DNA of 64,000 bases, from positions 48,232,011 through 48,296,010 of the forward strand of contig CM070873.1 in NCBI GenBank assembly GCA_036365515.1, in the 5' to 3' direction. This DNA is from Torymus aiolomorphi (lineage: Eukaryota; Arthropoda; Insecta; Hymenoptera; Torymidae). The translations under genes and the position numbers were made by a program. The number at the start of each line of letters is the position of its first letter. The stretch's first letter is position 1. Below the pieces are notes generated by a model, which was given only the letters and a program-made list of their open reading frames with translations, did no database searches and had not been told where the DNA came from. Shown piece by piece: positions 1 through 10,554 of this stretch.

Positions 1-367
1 TGGGTGAAAATCACGTGAATTTCAGGTTAAATTCACCCGAAAATACTACGGAATATAGGTGAAATAAATGTGAAATTCGTGTGGATTCACATGTAAATCA
101 CGTGAAATTCACCTGAAAAAACGATGTCACAAGAAGGAAGCTTTAATTTATCTCCGGTGAAGTTCACGTGAGCATCGGGTGAAAATCACGTGAAATTCAC
201 CTGACGTTTTTAGAATTTTGACACGTGAAATACAGGTATAAATCACATAAAATTTGGGTGGTTTTCGCATACATTTTACACGAATTTCACGTAAAATTTA
301 GGTGGAAATTCAGGTGATAATTCAGGTGGAAATTCAGGTGAAAACCAGGTGAATATTTACAACCGGG
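1..367. mobile_element. Palindromic-word MITE-like element, right end (CCC-TIR family)
   Basis: The stretch consists of variants of a GTGAAATTCACCTG-like word in both orientations, so it is self-complementary throughout. It stops at ...ATTTACAACCGGG at 367. Read inward on the minus strand the end is CCCGGTTGTAAATATTCACC, close to the termini of the elements at 30466, 35700 and 42415. The left end lies outside the window. No coding capacity is visible. Assignment to the shared-terminus group is my inference from end similarity. Confidence 0.6.
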
Positions 368-1540
368 TAGGTACTTGGTCTCTTTAGCTACATTTTACAC
401 ATGATTAAAGTTGATTTTGGTCCTCTTGTATAAGAGATCTACAATATTATTTAGTTCATTGGGTCCAAATATATTTCTTACGCTATACCCACCCAAGGCT
501 TAAACCTATCATTGAACATCTGAATTGTGAATATCAAAAGAGATGTGCCTATAACAAAATAACAAAATGAATAAATATATTTAAAATATTTTAAAATATA
601 TCTTACACTATAACAGTGAGTGGTGGACAAAAAACCTCAATTATATTAAATAAAATAATGAATGTACAAACAATTTATTTAAAAACCGATTAAAATTTAT
701 AAACTAGTAAAGCCATCCACATGTCAATACTCTTTCATATGTGAAGTGATTTTATAACTATATGTGAATTCGCCAAGACCAGTCAGGTCACAAATTTGCA
801 AGATACTTTGGACTTTGTTCTGTTATATGAGGCTTGGCGCGAAATTTCAGCTTTCTCTCAACGGGGACATCATCGCCAAGACGTCGCCTCCTCGCGCGCC
901 CTGTCGCCGTCGCCATCGTGACTGTTCTAGCGGTAGCTACTAATATCGAGTAAACGTGGGCGCGCTCGACGCCGGCCTAGTGTGAATTTGCTATCACGGG
1001 TCGACGTCGAGGGTGCGAGCACGAGACTCGTTAAACGTCGTTTTTCTTTCCCCACATTAAGGGGATGTAGAATACCGATCTCTATTATGCGACCTACCAC
1101 ACCGGCCGGACAGAAGTAATTCGTTATAACTCGATTGTTACTACGATTAACGACTTATTCAAATCCGCTTGCCCTCCGTAATGTAATTATCTATCATTCC
1201 GCAAAGTTTTGAGGAAAAATTTCAAGGACAATTTTGCATTCCACACCCCCTTAAGCAAAATATCATCAGTGCTCTTATATCTTATTGTAATGTTGCAGGT
1301 ATGTTTCATATCTATTATTTATATATACTTATACAGTTATAGCATTTTTTATATATACTTATACAGTTATAACCTCTATTTATAATAAAAATATATTTTA
1401 TCAAAGAAGTATAAGACTTAAGTAATATTAATTTTGTTAGCTAATAACGAACTTCAACATTTCAGTAGTGTTTTAAAAAACAGAACTAAGTCTAAAACTT
1501 ACTTCGAGAAATTATTTGAAATAGTTTTTTTCTGAATTCA
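368..1540. other. Unassigned intergenic sequence with a GC-rich island
   Basis: No gene is recognisable. Most of the stretch is AT-rich, but about 830-1045 is markedly GC-rich with several CG dinucleotides. It is followed by TTTTTCTTTCCCC and more AT-rich sequence. The island could be a decayed LTR or promoter; I see no TATA box, reading frame or repeat partner that decides between these. Confidence 0.3.
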
Positions 1541-1720
1541 TGCGGGTAGACCACGCATACAATGAGTTTCAATACCTAGAGGCAGAAACCTATGGAGCGC
1601 CCCACGTAGACTCCGACATCGGCAACCCTGAACACCTACACCGCGCATTGGATGCGGTTCGAGACCTCTAGACCAAAAACTACGGAGCGCACCGTCTAGA
1701 CTCCGTTATCGCCCACCGAA
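1541..1720. repeat. Imperfect internal direct repeat
   Basis: Two similar segments sit about 80 bp apart: near 1581-1625 (GCAGAAACCTATGGAGCGCC followed by CACGTAGACTCCG) and near 1665-1705 (CAAAAACTACGGAGCGCACC followed by GTCTAGACTCCG). They share the pattern ACTAYGGAGCGC...TAGACTCCG. No function is visible. Confidence 0.4.
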
Positions 1721-1800
1721 AAGAGAAATTTAATTATGAAATAGAAAAAAAGTTAAATTTCTAGTGAAATTTAATTATGAATGACGAAAAAGGTCAGATG

Positions 1801-1841
1801 AGATTTTGGCGTGAGATCTCACGTGAGATTTTTCAGTAGGG
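1801..1841. mobile_element. Terminal fragment of a CCC-TIR palindromic element
   Basis: The fragment contains the self-complementary word GTGAGATCTCACGTGAGAT and ends TTTTTCAGTAGGG. On the minus strand this reads CCCTACTGAAAAATCTCACG. The terminus matches those at 2052 and 31270 in layout (CCCTRYTGAAAA). No opposite end was found, so it is probably a truncated copy. Confidence 0.45.
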
Positions 1842-1918
1842 TGATACATTTACAGTCATAATGTTTGTCAATTATGCAAGCACGTACACAGTTGTGAAAA
1901 TAAAACTTATTTTTTAAT

Positions 1919-2052
1919 GTTGAATTTCGGCTAACTCGCGCGATTATCGCGGCAGAAAATGGTCGATAAACTGGCACGATCTTCGCGCGACTAATCGCGC
2001 GAAGAATCGCGCGATTCATCGCACGATAATCGCGCGATATTTTTCAATAGGG
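1919..2052. mobile_element. Terminal fragment of a CCC-TIR palindromic element with a CGCGATTATCGCG word
   Basis: The interior is made of variants of CGCGATTATCGCGCGA in both orientations. It ends ATATTTTTCAATAGGG at 2052, which reads CCCTATTGAAAAATATCGCG on the minus strand. The structure is the same as other members (short word palindromes plus a CCC terminus), but the word is unrelated. The left terminus is not visible. Confidence 0.5.
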
Positions 2053-2159
2053 ATGTCTTTTTCTTTGTCATCACCGGGGCATAGCAGCACCAACACATAG
2101 GTACACATGTACTAAAGTATGATGTAACGTATGATGTATTGTGTTAAATCAAAATTCAA

Positions 2160-2840
2160 GAGAGAGTAGGTGGACTTCTACCGTGGGCAAATATTTTCCG
2201 GGAAAGTTGTCTGTTGTGTAGATCAGTAGGCAGGTGTTACCCACCGTGCCATCTCCAACGATGTGTCATCCAGACACTTGATTGGTTTATCCGAGTTCAT
2301 GTGCTGAGCTCTGCTTCTGAAAGAAATTACAACGGATCAGCATTGGTTTAAAATAGTACATTACGCAACTAGTGCGTAAAGCGAGTCATTTTTGCACGGG
2401 TATTATTTGTCGCCCGAGCGAAGCTCGGGATGTACTCACATTATATTGGAATTCAGGTTTTCACAGAGAAAAGTCATTTAATTATAGACACTAACATTTA
2501 AAATTTTAAAAGAATATTTATACTGCTCTTAGAATATAGAAGCCACTTGTCAAATTTAGCAGACATATTCAAAATTCACTGTAGTTAATATTTACTTTGA
2601 GGTGCATTGCCTTTATACTGTTAAAAACCGATTAAATGCTCACCATAAATTAATAGTCAAATATCATCTGCTGGCCTATATAACTTTCAAGTGATGTTCT
2701 CTTCTTCTGCTGTATCTTTTATAGGCGCAATCAAGATCCAACAGAGAGAAAGTGGACTTCCACCTTGGCAAATATTCTCCGGGAAAGATTTTTGTTGTGC
2801 CATCTCCAACGATGTACCATCCACACAATATGATGAAGGG
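2160..2840. repeat. Two copies of a dispersed repeat (2160-2290 and 2745-2840)
   Basis: Both copies contain GTGGACTTCYACC, GGCAAATATTYTCCGGGAAAG, a TGTTGTG stretch and GTGCCATCTCCAACGATGT in the same order. The first copy carries about 30 extra bases near its middle. Between them is AT-rich sequence with a small GC hairpin (CCCGAGCGAAGCTCGGG near 2412-2428). Short open frames here are not supported as genes. Confidence 0.55.
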
Positions 2841-2884
2841 GGCACATTATGAAAAGTACAAAAGTACAAACAACTTGGCTCTCG

Positions 2885-3340
2885 ATCAATCAAATGATCA
2901 TACATCACACTGGGATTTGTCATATGTGTCAATACTATTTTATTTGTTGAACTGAGAATTTCAAGCGACGTTCTCTGCTTTTGCTGTAGCGTTTGTGTGC
3001 GAAAACTTATTCAACTTTAATGACTGAAGAATTACTTGGCAAGTGGCGGGGCAGCCTGTGCCAGATTGTCTTTTAAGTCATAGATCGCGAACTCTTGTTG
3101 TCTTGCCTTACACTGGGACTTGTTATAAGTGCCAATATTACTTTATTTGTTGAACTGAGAATTTCAAGCGACGTTCTCTGCTTCTGCTGCAGCTTATGTG
3201 TGTGTGAAAACTCCTTCAACTTAACTGACTGTAGAATGACTTGTACTTTAGAACTCGCGAGGGCAGTCTGCAGCAGATTGCCTTCTTATGTCATGGATCG
3301 TGGCCCCTTGTTGTCTCACCTCATCACCTCACTGCTCATT
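2885..3340. repeat. Tandem duplication, unit about 205-215 bp
   Basis: Two adjacent units share ACTGGGAYTTGT, TTTATTTGTTGAACTGAGAA, TTTCAAGCGACGTTCTCTGC, a CTTCAACTT-like block, GCAGATTGYCTT and TTGTTGTCT in order. The units begin near 2910 and 3112. Reading frames in the second unit (for example about 3095-3388) have no counterpart in the first, so I do not call a gene. Confidence 0.6.
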
Positions 3341-3389
3341 CACTGCATCATTCGACTACTGCTATACTGCTGCTGCTATCGCTGTTGAC

Positions 3390-4072
3390 CCACATCAACT
3401 TCTAGAGATTTGCGCCTCCGAGACTAGAGCATTTGACAACTAATCAACAGTGAAGGCTGTCTCACTGACATGGAGTTTTTTGGAGTCATTCATACTTGGC
3501 ATCGGCTTCTCTGCTTGATGGCCGTACCTGGACGGGTGATGTGAGCGCAAATCTGCTTTATTACTTTTCTCACTACTTCAAATTGCACCTCATTCCTCAT
3601 CTGCTCGAAGAGGTCTGGCTTCCTGGAGGGGAGGACGATGACCACGACGGTGGGTCGACGTACCTGGGACAATGCTTGGCGTCTTTCTGCAGAGGCATCT
3701 GAACGTGCTTCTGATGACTCAGATTATTGAGATGTCCATCGTGCGAGTTATGTACATTTTTTGCGTTTTTCAGATTGATGGGCCGTTTTCGAGTCTTGCA
3801 ATACACCAGACTCAAATGTGTTCTCCACATAGTGGTCAAGCTGTAGCTACATCTACTTGAGACACTTTTTCTGTACCTATATTAGGGTCTCGAGACTGGA
3901 TGATTCTGCTGCCGGCTGATGGCCTCTGGAGCATCATCTGCAAAGATTAGGTTAGGTGCGTGGTAGGCACTACTGGCGGCCGTCGAAGAGGAAGACAATG
4001 AGCTCTTTCTTGCTCCAACACTTAAAACTTAACTCACGATTCACATCACCACGTTCCTTCTCGGCGTACTCT
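3390..4072. other. Unassigned region
   Basis: Overlapping short open frames occur on both strands between 3490 and 3860, but none shows a recognisable domain or convincing codon structure. I see no repeat partner inside the window. Confidence 0.25.
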
Positions 4073-4802
4073 CACAAGGAAACACTCCCAGGTGGACCTC
4101 ACCGATTTCGATGATTTTGATATATGTTGAAGAACATAAAAAAATAAGAGACCCGTGTTTTTTTTATCTGCTAATTCGCAGGTTCAAGAGATGAAAATCA
4201 CACCTAAAGTTCACCCCTGAAAACAGTTTTTTCTAAATATCTAGGCTTGCAATCAATATTTTTCGATGAAACAAAATGGAGGTTATTTCTTATGAAAAGC
4301 ACAAGCAATCCACGGTGATTTGAGCGGAGAGTGATACATCTCCTATTTTTTACGGGGTAAAAACACAGTTTTTTTGTCATAATTTTGTAATAAAAAATTA
4401 TAAATAGACTAGAAAAAGTATAAAAAATTTATTAATACATAAAATAAAAAATTAAAGTTGACCCGTTTCGGCATTTTTATAAATTTCACTCTTCATGGGG
4501 GTAAACCACCCCAAACACCAAATAACTATTAACATATATTTCAAACCTAAATTTCATATTAGATTTGTGCATAGGGATTTTCAAGGTCGCTGATCACAAA
4601 TCTGTCGTCAGATTTAAAAAATTCAAAATGGCGGATTCAATATGATGGAGGAAATTGTCAAAAAAATCTCTAATTTTCATAAAACCTTACATCTAGGGGT
4701 TATTGAGGTTGCTGATTACAAATCTACTCTCAGTTTTTCAAAATAAAAAGTAGCGGATTATGTATAGCACGATACAACGTACCAGAAATGCTTAAACCGT
4801 TA
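4073..4802 (+). repeat. 730-bp dispersed repeat, arm A (inverted partner at 28060-28802)
   Basis: This segment is the reverse complement of 28060-28802 along essentially its whole length, with scattered substitutions. Shared landmarks include AAGAGACCCGTG (28060 copy: CACGGGTCTCTT), ATCTCCTATTTT, AACAAAATGGAGGTTAT and AACCGTTAAATCCT. No open frame spans it, so it is probably the body or an end of an unidentified transposable element. Confidence 0.7.
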
Positions 4803-4819
4803 AATCCTAAAAATTACTA

Positions 4820-5110
4820 AACCAAGGTCAGACCGAAGGCCTGTGCTTTTAAATCCCGAAGCTCATAAGCCTTATAACCCCAAACTCTTATACTCCAGAC
4901 AGTTTGAAGGCCTGTGCTTTCTAACTCGATATCCCGAAATCGTTATACCCCAGACAGGCCTAAGGCCTGTGTTTTTAAATCCGCATAACCCTTGAACCTC
5001 AGACAGGCTAAAGGCCTGTACTTTTAAATCCCAAACACCGAAGCTTTATAATCCCAAACTTTTAAACCTCAAATAGGCTGAAGGCCTGTGTTTTTAAACA
5101 CTATAACGGA
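4820..5110. repeat. Imperfect tandem repeat, five copies of an AAGGCCTGTG-centred unit
   Basis: The core CAGGCYNAAGGCCTGTGYTT followed by TTAAAT occurs near 4834, 4905, 4962, 5010 and 5081. Spacing is irregular (about 48-71 bp). Intervening sequences are rich in CCCAAA and TATAACCC. This is a decayed minisatellite, not a CRISPR array, because the spacers are themselves related. Confidence 0.65.
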
Positions 5111-5285
5111 AGAGAAGTTTTAAATGGAAATAAAGTGATTTAATAGTCTTGCTATAGTTGTATCTACATTCCCTTCTACATATATTTTTTATCAGTGATA
5201 TATATTTTTATTTATATATAAATATAAACATACATGTGATTGTATATTTCCGGTTAATAAAAAATTTTACATTTCTCATTCATAT

Positions 5286-5833
5286 CTATTCTTTATAATC
5301 AGTACAGTAATGATAGTATTTAAAGAAATGTTGAAGGCATAATGTTTTCTTACACCAGGAACATTTAACGATTCCAACATTGGAACATCCTGATATTTCA
5401 GATTTTACGTTGGATCTATCTCTGAATGCAAAATGAACAGGATTATCGAATTTTTCAGGTATCTTTTTAATGTAACCACTCTTATACCAAGAGAACTGAA
5501 ATAAATTTGTGTACCTTGGGAAAGACAGTTGATTATGTATTAATGATTGAAGTTTAATTATGTTATTTCTTAAGTGCAGATTTAAGTCTTCGTTCATTAA
5601 TACAACATTATCCGAAAAATGCTTAACGTAATTTTTCCATATTCTGAATCCATAAACGTCTAACGGCTGTATTTTTCCAGTAGTTCCTTGTGGGATTTTT
5701 TTAATGATAACTTTTTTATTAGCTGGTTTTACTTTTTCATTTACTTTAGGACAGTGTCCACTCCATGAATCAAGTAAGAGGACACTTATTACGTTTGGAA
5801 AATATACTTCCTTGAGCCAAACTTTAAAATGAT
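5286..5833 (-). pseudogene. pogo/Tc5-like DDE transposase, C-terminal exon
   Basis: The minus-strand frame encodes the second half of a DDE_1-type transposase core. In order it shows an HFKVWLKEVYFPN segment, the second catalytic aspartate in LLLDSWSGHCP, then GKIQPLDVYGFRIWKNYV typical of this family. It ends in a cysteine/histidine-rich tail (CSWCKKTLCLQHFF...HYC). Translation joins the exon at 6642-7236 cleanly if 5834-6641 is removed as an intron: the acceptor TTTATTGCAG lies directly before this exon. Such transposases cut and paste DNA with short TIRs and TA targets. Family membership is from motif recognition. The gene is inactive overall (stop in the upstream exon and large insertions). 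Confidence 0.7.
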
Positions 5834-6641
5834 CTGCAATAAATATTTTAACGTTATTTTTTTTATTTTTGTATGGGATTATACTCTTACAATGTATTTT
5901 GTATTAAAAAATTTTAACAATCTGATAATCGTTAGTTGGGCTATTCTACAGTGATTAAGTTTAGTTTATTTCAGTTTTATAACATAACTATTACAATTTT
6001 TAAATTTTTAAATAAAGCGTGATATCAACACATTCACGGAACTGAACTGAACCATTATAAATCAGCGTCCAAAAAATTGCACGATAACGCTGCAATTGTG
6101 CTTGCTTTAAAAAAATTACAGTAAGGCTGCTCAAACCTTGTAGAAGTAAATTACACTGCATTCTATTATTATGTATGGAAGTATGTATGTAAACCACTAT
6201 CACATCTGAATGATGCGACGATCATTTAAGTACATGATTCATCGTAGTAACTGATGTCACTCTACTCTCGATCAAGAAATTCACGAATTAACAGTATTTT
6301 ACACACTGCAAGTCTGCTGTACTTTCTTTATGCATGCTAGTCACAGTTGCATTCCAAATTTTTCAGAAGGTATCGGCTACCAAGCTACCGACATTTTGCT
6401 TAAAGAACCACGCACTCATTGAATTGAAATCATCAACCAGTGGAATCGTCTAAAAATGAAATTGTTACAGCTCTAACATTCCTGAGCAAATACTTTCCCG
6501 GGCCCAAGACCCGAAAATAACACCACTGGTTGCCGATTTCAATCCAATGTGGTCCTTTGAAAAATTGCAGCAGATCTGCAACAAATTCATATTATATTTT
6601 TATATTCGAATAACTTTACAATAAGAAATATAATTTCTTAC
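5834..6641 (-). other. Probable spliceosomal intron inside the transposase gene
   Basis: On the minus strand the upstream exon runs into ACATCAA|GTAAGAAA, a good donor, and the downstream exon begins after TTTATTGCAG. Joining these points restores the family pattern GKLTSNHFKVWLKEV without a frameshift. The 808-bp interval has no open frame related to the transposase. An insertion is the alternative, but no TIR or duplication is visible at the junctions. Confidence 0.6.
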
Positions 6642-7236
6642 TTGATGTTAATTTTCCAGATTTAGATACCATTACATAGGCGTTGACGGGTCGGAGAAGA
6701 TTTTCCTCCACTACTGGTCCAAATTCCCCACTTCTTTCTTTCAGTACCATAAATAGAGGTGAAAGAAGTGATCCATCGCCAGATATAAGTGGTTGAATAG
6801 TGTAACTGTGAGTTGTTGAGGAAACACACTGCACCAGGCATTGTATTTGTTTCTCTTCCTCGACAGCTAAGGTGCTCCCTGAATGCATCTCTATTTGAAA
6901 TCCGCTTAGATCCATATTGTAAACATTAGCTAAACCTTTATCTTTTATAATATTTTTAACCTCAACGACGAAAGCATCAGCTACCCTATGTAAATAATCA
7001 GCATTTTCTAAAGTTCTTTTTGTCACAAATTTATTTATCTTTCTATTAACTATCCTATGAGCTTTCTTAAAGTTTAATAACCATTTCTGTGATGCTTTGA
7101 AACGTACGTCATCGAAACCAATGTGTTGCTTTGTTTCGAGTGCCCACCTTCATAAATCATTATCGTGTACGATAAAACCTGAATCTATGGCATTTTTAAA
7201 AATTTCCAAGACAAAATTACAAATTCTTCCAATTTT
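6642..7236 (-). pseudogene. pogo/Tc5-like DDE transposase, HTH to first catalytic region
   Basis: The minus-strand frame first shows a Tc5/CENP-B-type HTH portion (IVHDNDL, then RWALETKQHIGF, FKASQKWLLNFKKAH). NMDLSGFQIEMHSG follows, which holds the first catalytic aspartate, then THSYTIQPLISGDG and the end of the exon at KLTS. One in-frame TGA near 7156 interrupts IVHDNDL/RWAL where related proteins have arginine, so the copy is a pseudogene. The reading frame stops exactly where the TA/GGCACGACCG insertion begins (7237-7239). The HTH start of the same family is found at 14.0-15.2 kb on the same strand. Confidence 0.7.
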
Positions 7237-7499
7237 TAGGCACGACCGCTTCTCGGGAGAGCCTTATATTGAAAATTGTAACACTTCAAATTCTGAAATT
7301 TACAACATAAAAACTATTTTCCACCCAAAAGAAGTGCATTTTAAGCGTTTTCAGAGATGTATGTATGTCTATACGTATGTATGTGATTAAGTAACCCGAT
7401 TATCTCAGCGAAATTTCGACGGATTCAAACGGGCTTTGGGGAATATACTCGTCTCATTATAAGTAACTGACAGTTCTCTACCGAGCCAAATCGATCGAT

Positions 7500-8110
7500 A
7501 AATAAAAAAACGCCAGGGCAAATAAAAATTTGAAAAAATCGATTTTTGAGCATACGGTGAACAAAATTAAATTTAAGTCAAAAACAACAAATGCATCTGC
7601 TAAAACTAATTAAAAGACGTCTTTTTTACATTGAACATTTTTTTCTATGAACAATATTTAACAATGTAATAGCGAAAAAATCGCTAAAATCATCAAAAAT
7701 AGTCGTTTTTTTGCTATTACTTGACAGGATTTGATTTTATACAAAAATGTTGAATGTAAAAGTTATAGATAATATGAAAACAAAACTTTTTCCTATTAAA
7801 CATTTTTTTGTACAATCAATTCCCGACGAGTTAAATCCAAACAAACAATTTTTAACGCCAAAACATACATAAAATGGACGATTTTCGCTTATTTCAACGA
7901 TTTGATTTTACACAAAAATGTTGAATGCAAAAGATATACTTATGGATAACATCGAAACAAAACTTTTTCCCAATTAATATTTTAATGTACAATCAATCCT
8001 GATTATCTAAACCTATAAATACGACACTTTACATATTCAATTTTCGCTTATTTAACATGATTCGATTTGACAAAGAATTATTCAATGCAATAGCTTTAAA
8101 TAATATCGGA
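7500..8110. repeat. Imperfect tandem repeat, unit about 165 bp, three copies
   Basis: The block GATTTGATTTTAYACAAAAA then TGTTGAATGYAAAAG, followed about 40 bases later by AACAAAACTTTTTCC and TGTACAATCAAT, occurs near 7730 and 7897. A more diverged copy starts near 8058 (GATTCGATTTGACAAAGAAT). The sequence is AT-rich and noncoding; the short frame at 8057-8320 overlaps this repeat and the next one, and I do not support it as a gene. Confidence 0.55.
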
Positions 8111-8224
8111 AAAATCAATATAACATTCGAAAGATCATATAATTATAAAAATATAATCATAAGATATAAAATTACATTTAATTACAATGTTAAAATAGTA
8201 CATTACGATACTGCCACTGAAGTC

Positions 8225-8400
8225 ACATGTATCGTACGATATTTTACAGCACGTTTACCTAAGTCCGCTGTCACGCATATCCGTACCTTAATCAGTCCAC
8301 TCGCTACGCTCGCGCGCTAACCTCACGGTGCAATAATCGACTACTTAAGTCACGGGTAGGCGTTACTTAAGTGCGGACTTAGGTCACACTGTGCTATAAA
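8225..8400 (+). repeat. Dispersed palindromic repeat, copy 1 (partner at 10425-10545)
   Basis: Shares TAAGTCCGCTGTCACGC and TATCCGT with 10434-10452 in the same orientation. The adjoining segment, about 8300-8335 (CTCGCTACGCTCGCGCGCTA then ACCTCACGGTGC), matches 10468-10500 only as its reverse complement. The copy is followed by further CACGGGTAGG/TAAGTGCGGACTTAGG palindromic words. No coding potential. Confidence 0.55.
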
Positions 8401-8985
8401 ATGAGATAAACACATTGAAAACATAATTTAAAAAAAAGAAATATCTATTGTTTACAAAATGCCAAATATTACGTAAACTAAAACACTAATAAAAATATAT
8501 AATAAGAAATATAAATTGATGTTGAAGTAACAAAAATTAAAAGATTAAATCCCTAAATGTTTTTTTACTTAAAATTATTCTAAGTTGGTCCAAGAAACAA
8601 AACATTTTTTTCTAAAACTTGGTCGTAGACAGGCAGCTAATATTGTATATAATCTAATCTTCTATTAACAGTGTGATTAATAGAAGTTCTTCAAGTTTAA
8701 ACCTTAAAAATAAAATTAAAAAACAAAGATCAAATTTTTCGTTAAATATAAAATTGAGCCAAAGAATAAGCAAATATAATATTCCATCCTCACGACTCGT
8801 AACCATATTCCTGATATTACACATTAAATGATATTCGATAACGAATGAATCTACAAAATCATTTTGTGACCATGAATGAAAATCCTTCAGGATATAGTTA
8901 TTATACTGAAATGTCCCATCTAAATAAAACAAAATAAAAGAAACAATAAAGTTTGTTGTTGGTAGGTAATGAGGTATGGCGGGTT
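8401..8985. other. AT-rich unassigned stretch
   Basis: Low-complexity AT-rich sequence. The minus-strand frame at 8654-8932 encodes a hydrophobic low-complexity peptide with no recognisable domain, and I do not call it. Confidence 0.25.
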
Positions 8986-9095
8986 TGATGTGGGGCGCAG
9001 GACGGGGTCCAGGGGCAGAGCCCCTGGTGGAGGCGTAGGGGGCGAAGCCCCCTAGTCAGGGGGGTGTGGGGGGCGAAGCCCCCCCACCTGAAATA
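8986..9095. repeat. Cluster of strong GC-rich hairpins with GCGAAGC loops
   Basis: Three consecutive inverted repeats occur: CCAGGGGCAGAGCCCCTGG, AGGGGGCGAAGCCCCCT and GGGGGGCGAAGCCCCCCC. Two have the loop sequence GCGAAGC. The GC content contrasts sharply with AT-rich flanks. A 98-bp insertion at 13914-14011 is compositionally similar, so both may be small mobile palindromes; I saw no clear duplication here. Confidence 0.55.
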
Positions 9096-9464
9096 AAATT
9101 ACTGATATATTAAAAAAAAAATATATATATATATCAACAGCGATATATATAAACTTCTTTCTAAAATACGACCTTACTAAAGAAGTTAATTATTTTATTT
9201 TAATTTATTTACACTTTATTTAATCCAACTAAAAAAAAAAAGAAATTTTACTTTAATAAAATTGTAGCTATAAAATGGATAGAAAAAAAATCGAGGTATC
9301 AATCTTGGTACAGAAATTGACAATTTGTTGGTATGGACTTCCTTAATATATATAATTTTACAACAATTATTATAGTAAGAAAGGTTTGACCCTGCTTGCT
9401 ACTAAAGTAGACAATACGAATTCAAAAACGAATTCATAGATTTCATTTATTTCTGAATTAAACA

Positions 9465-9615
9465 TTTTGCTTCCTCCTAGAGGAAGCTTTGTGACATTAA
9501 ATTTTTAAGTTGTTGTAAAAACATGTTATAATTGTGTTCCGAGATGTTAGGAATCAAAATACATGGTTTTTGAAAAGTGTCTGTGTGTGTGTGCGTGTGT
9601 GCGTGCGTGCGTGCA

Positions 9616-9651
<36 letters not shown>

Positions 9652-9652
9652 T

Positions 9653-9695
<43 letters not shown>

Positions 9696-9700
9696 CCTAG
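9465..9700. repeat. Microsatellite-bearing dispersed repeat, copy 1
   Basis: About 110 bp of unique-looking sequence (TTCCTCCTAGAGGAAGCTTT, then TTGTTGTAAAAACATGTTAT) precedes GTGTGCGTGC and (TG)n runs at 9577-9692. The same leader followed by a longer GT run is found at 49160-49424, so the microsatellite travels with the repeat. Cys/Val- or Thr/His-repeat frames here come from the simple repeat and are not genes. Confidence 0.7.
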
Positions 9701-10424
9701 ATCTCAATTGCTTAATTTTGACCGGGCAGGTCTCATTTTCCGGTCAAAATCCGTTTTTTTTTTATTGGGGCGATGTGTTTTTGTTTTTTTTTTTTCAAAT
9801 TCTCGATTTTTCTCAAAACTGCTTTTTGATTTTTTTTTAATGATAGGATCGAGTTATTCGAATCGGATGGGTAGCGTTCGAAAGAGAATTAAAATACCTA
9901 TATTTTCTAAAAAAATTATTAACCATAACGTGTTTTTTTTTAGATGCTTATAACTTCCAAACTAAACGGTCAATTTTTTTTGAGAATAATCATGATAATG
10001 GATAATATAAATAAATATAATCTGTAATATTTTAATTCATTTTGTTGGTTCGTTTTTTAGAAAAAAATTGAAAAATGAAAATTGATTTTTGTATATCCAA
10101 CGATTACAGGAGTAACAATGACTTAAACGCTTCAAAATTCTTTGTAGTCGTAGATTTATAAATTTCGTTATTAAATATTAATTAAAGGAATCAACATATT
10201 AAGGTTGAGGAAACTACGGGCCAATGAATTGAAGAGGTTTTTTAATTAATGAATAAATATCGATAAAAAATTTATCGTACTAATACATTACGATACAAGT
10301 GCGATAAGTGGCCCATTATTTCATGGCGCAAAGTTAAGACCCAAGCGTAGCGAGGATCTTTTCACGGCGTGTAGTGTGTTACTTAACGCATTAGTATCGT
10401 ACAATTTTTTATAACACTGTTTGC
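9701..10424. repeat. Repeat-derived AT-rich region
   Basis: Contains a small inverted repeat (TTTTGACCGG...CCGGTCAAAA near 9716-9750). A segment at 10165-10245 resembles 32805-32890 (shared TTAAAGGNATCANNANATTAA, then TTGAGGAARCTACG and CAATGAWTT), in the same orientation. A GC-richer palindromic patch at 10270-10400 includes GATACAAGTGCGATAAGTGG. No gene is supported. Confidence 0.45.
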
Positions 10425-10550
10425 CTTAAGTCCGCTGTCACGCCTATCCGTGCGCTAAGCAGTTCATTATCGCACCGTGAGGTTAGCGCTCGAGCGTAGC
10501 AAGTGCGATAAACACGGTGGAATAATGGACTACATATCGCACGGATATTT
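10425..10550 (+). repeat. Dispersed palindromic repeat, copy 2 (partner at 8225-8400)
   Basis: Shares TAAGTCCGCTGTCACGC with 8260-8277 in direct orientation. The neighbouring GCACCGTGAGGTTAGCGC then TCGAGCGTAGC segment is inverted relative to copy 1. It continues into TGCGATAAACACGG and ends with TATCGCACGG. Confidence 0.5.
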
Positions 10551-10554
10551 TTTT

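Noticed and set aside
3095..3860. Cluster of short frames that might be a host gene
   Set aside because: Part lies in a tandem duplication that does not conserve the frame, and the remainder has no recognisable domain or splice structure.
4820..5110. CRISPR-like series of repeats and spacers (also 40.4-40.9 kb and 47.5-47.7 kb)
   Set aside because: Spacing is irregular and spacers are related to each other; the 10-bp TAACTGCAAA arrays have no spacers. The genome is eukaryotic.
5834..6641. A transposon insertion inside the DDE domain
   Set aside because: No inverted termini or target duplication are visible, while donor and acceptor splice signals fit and restore the family sequence; intron is the simpler reading.
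9477..9840. Open frames encoding Thr-His or Cys-Val-Arg repeats at the GT/GTGC microsatellite (also 49166-49551)
   Set aside because: They are translations of simple dinucleotide and tetranucleotide repeats in several frames, with no independent support.
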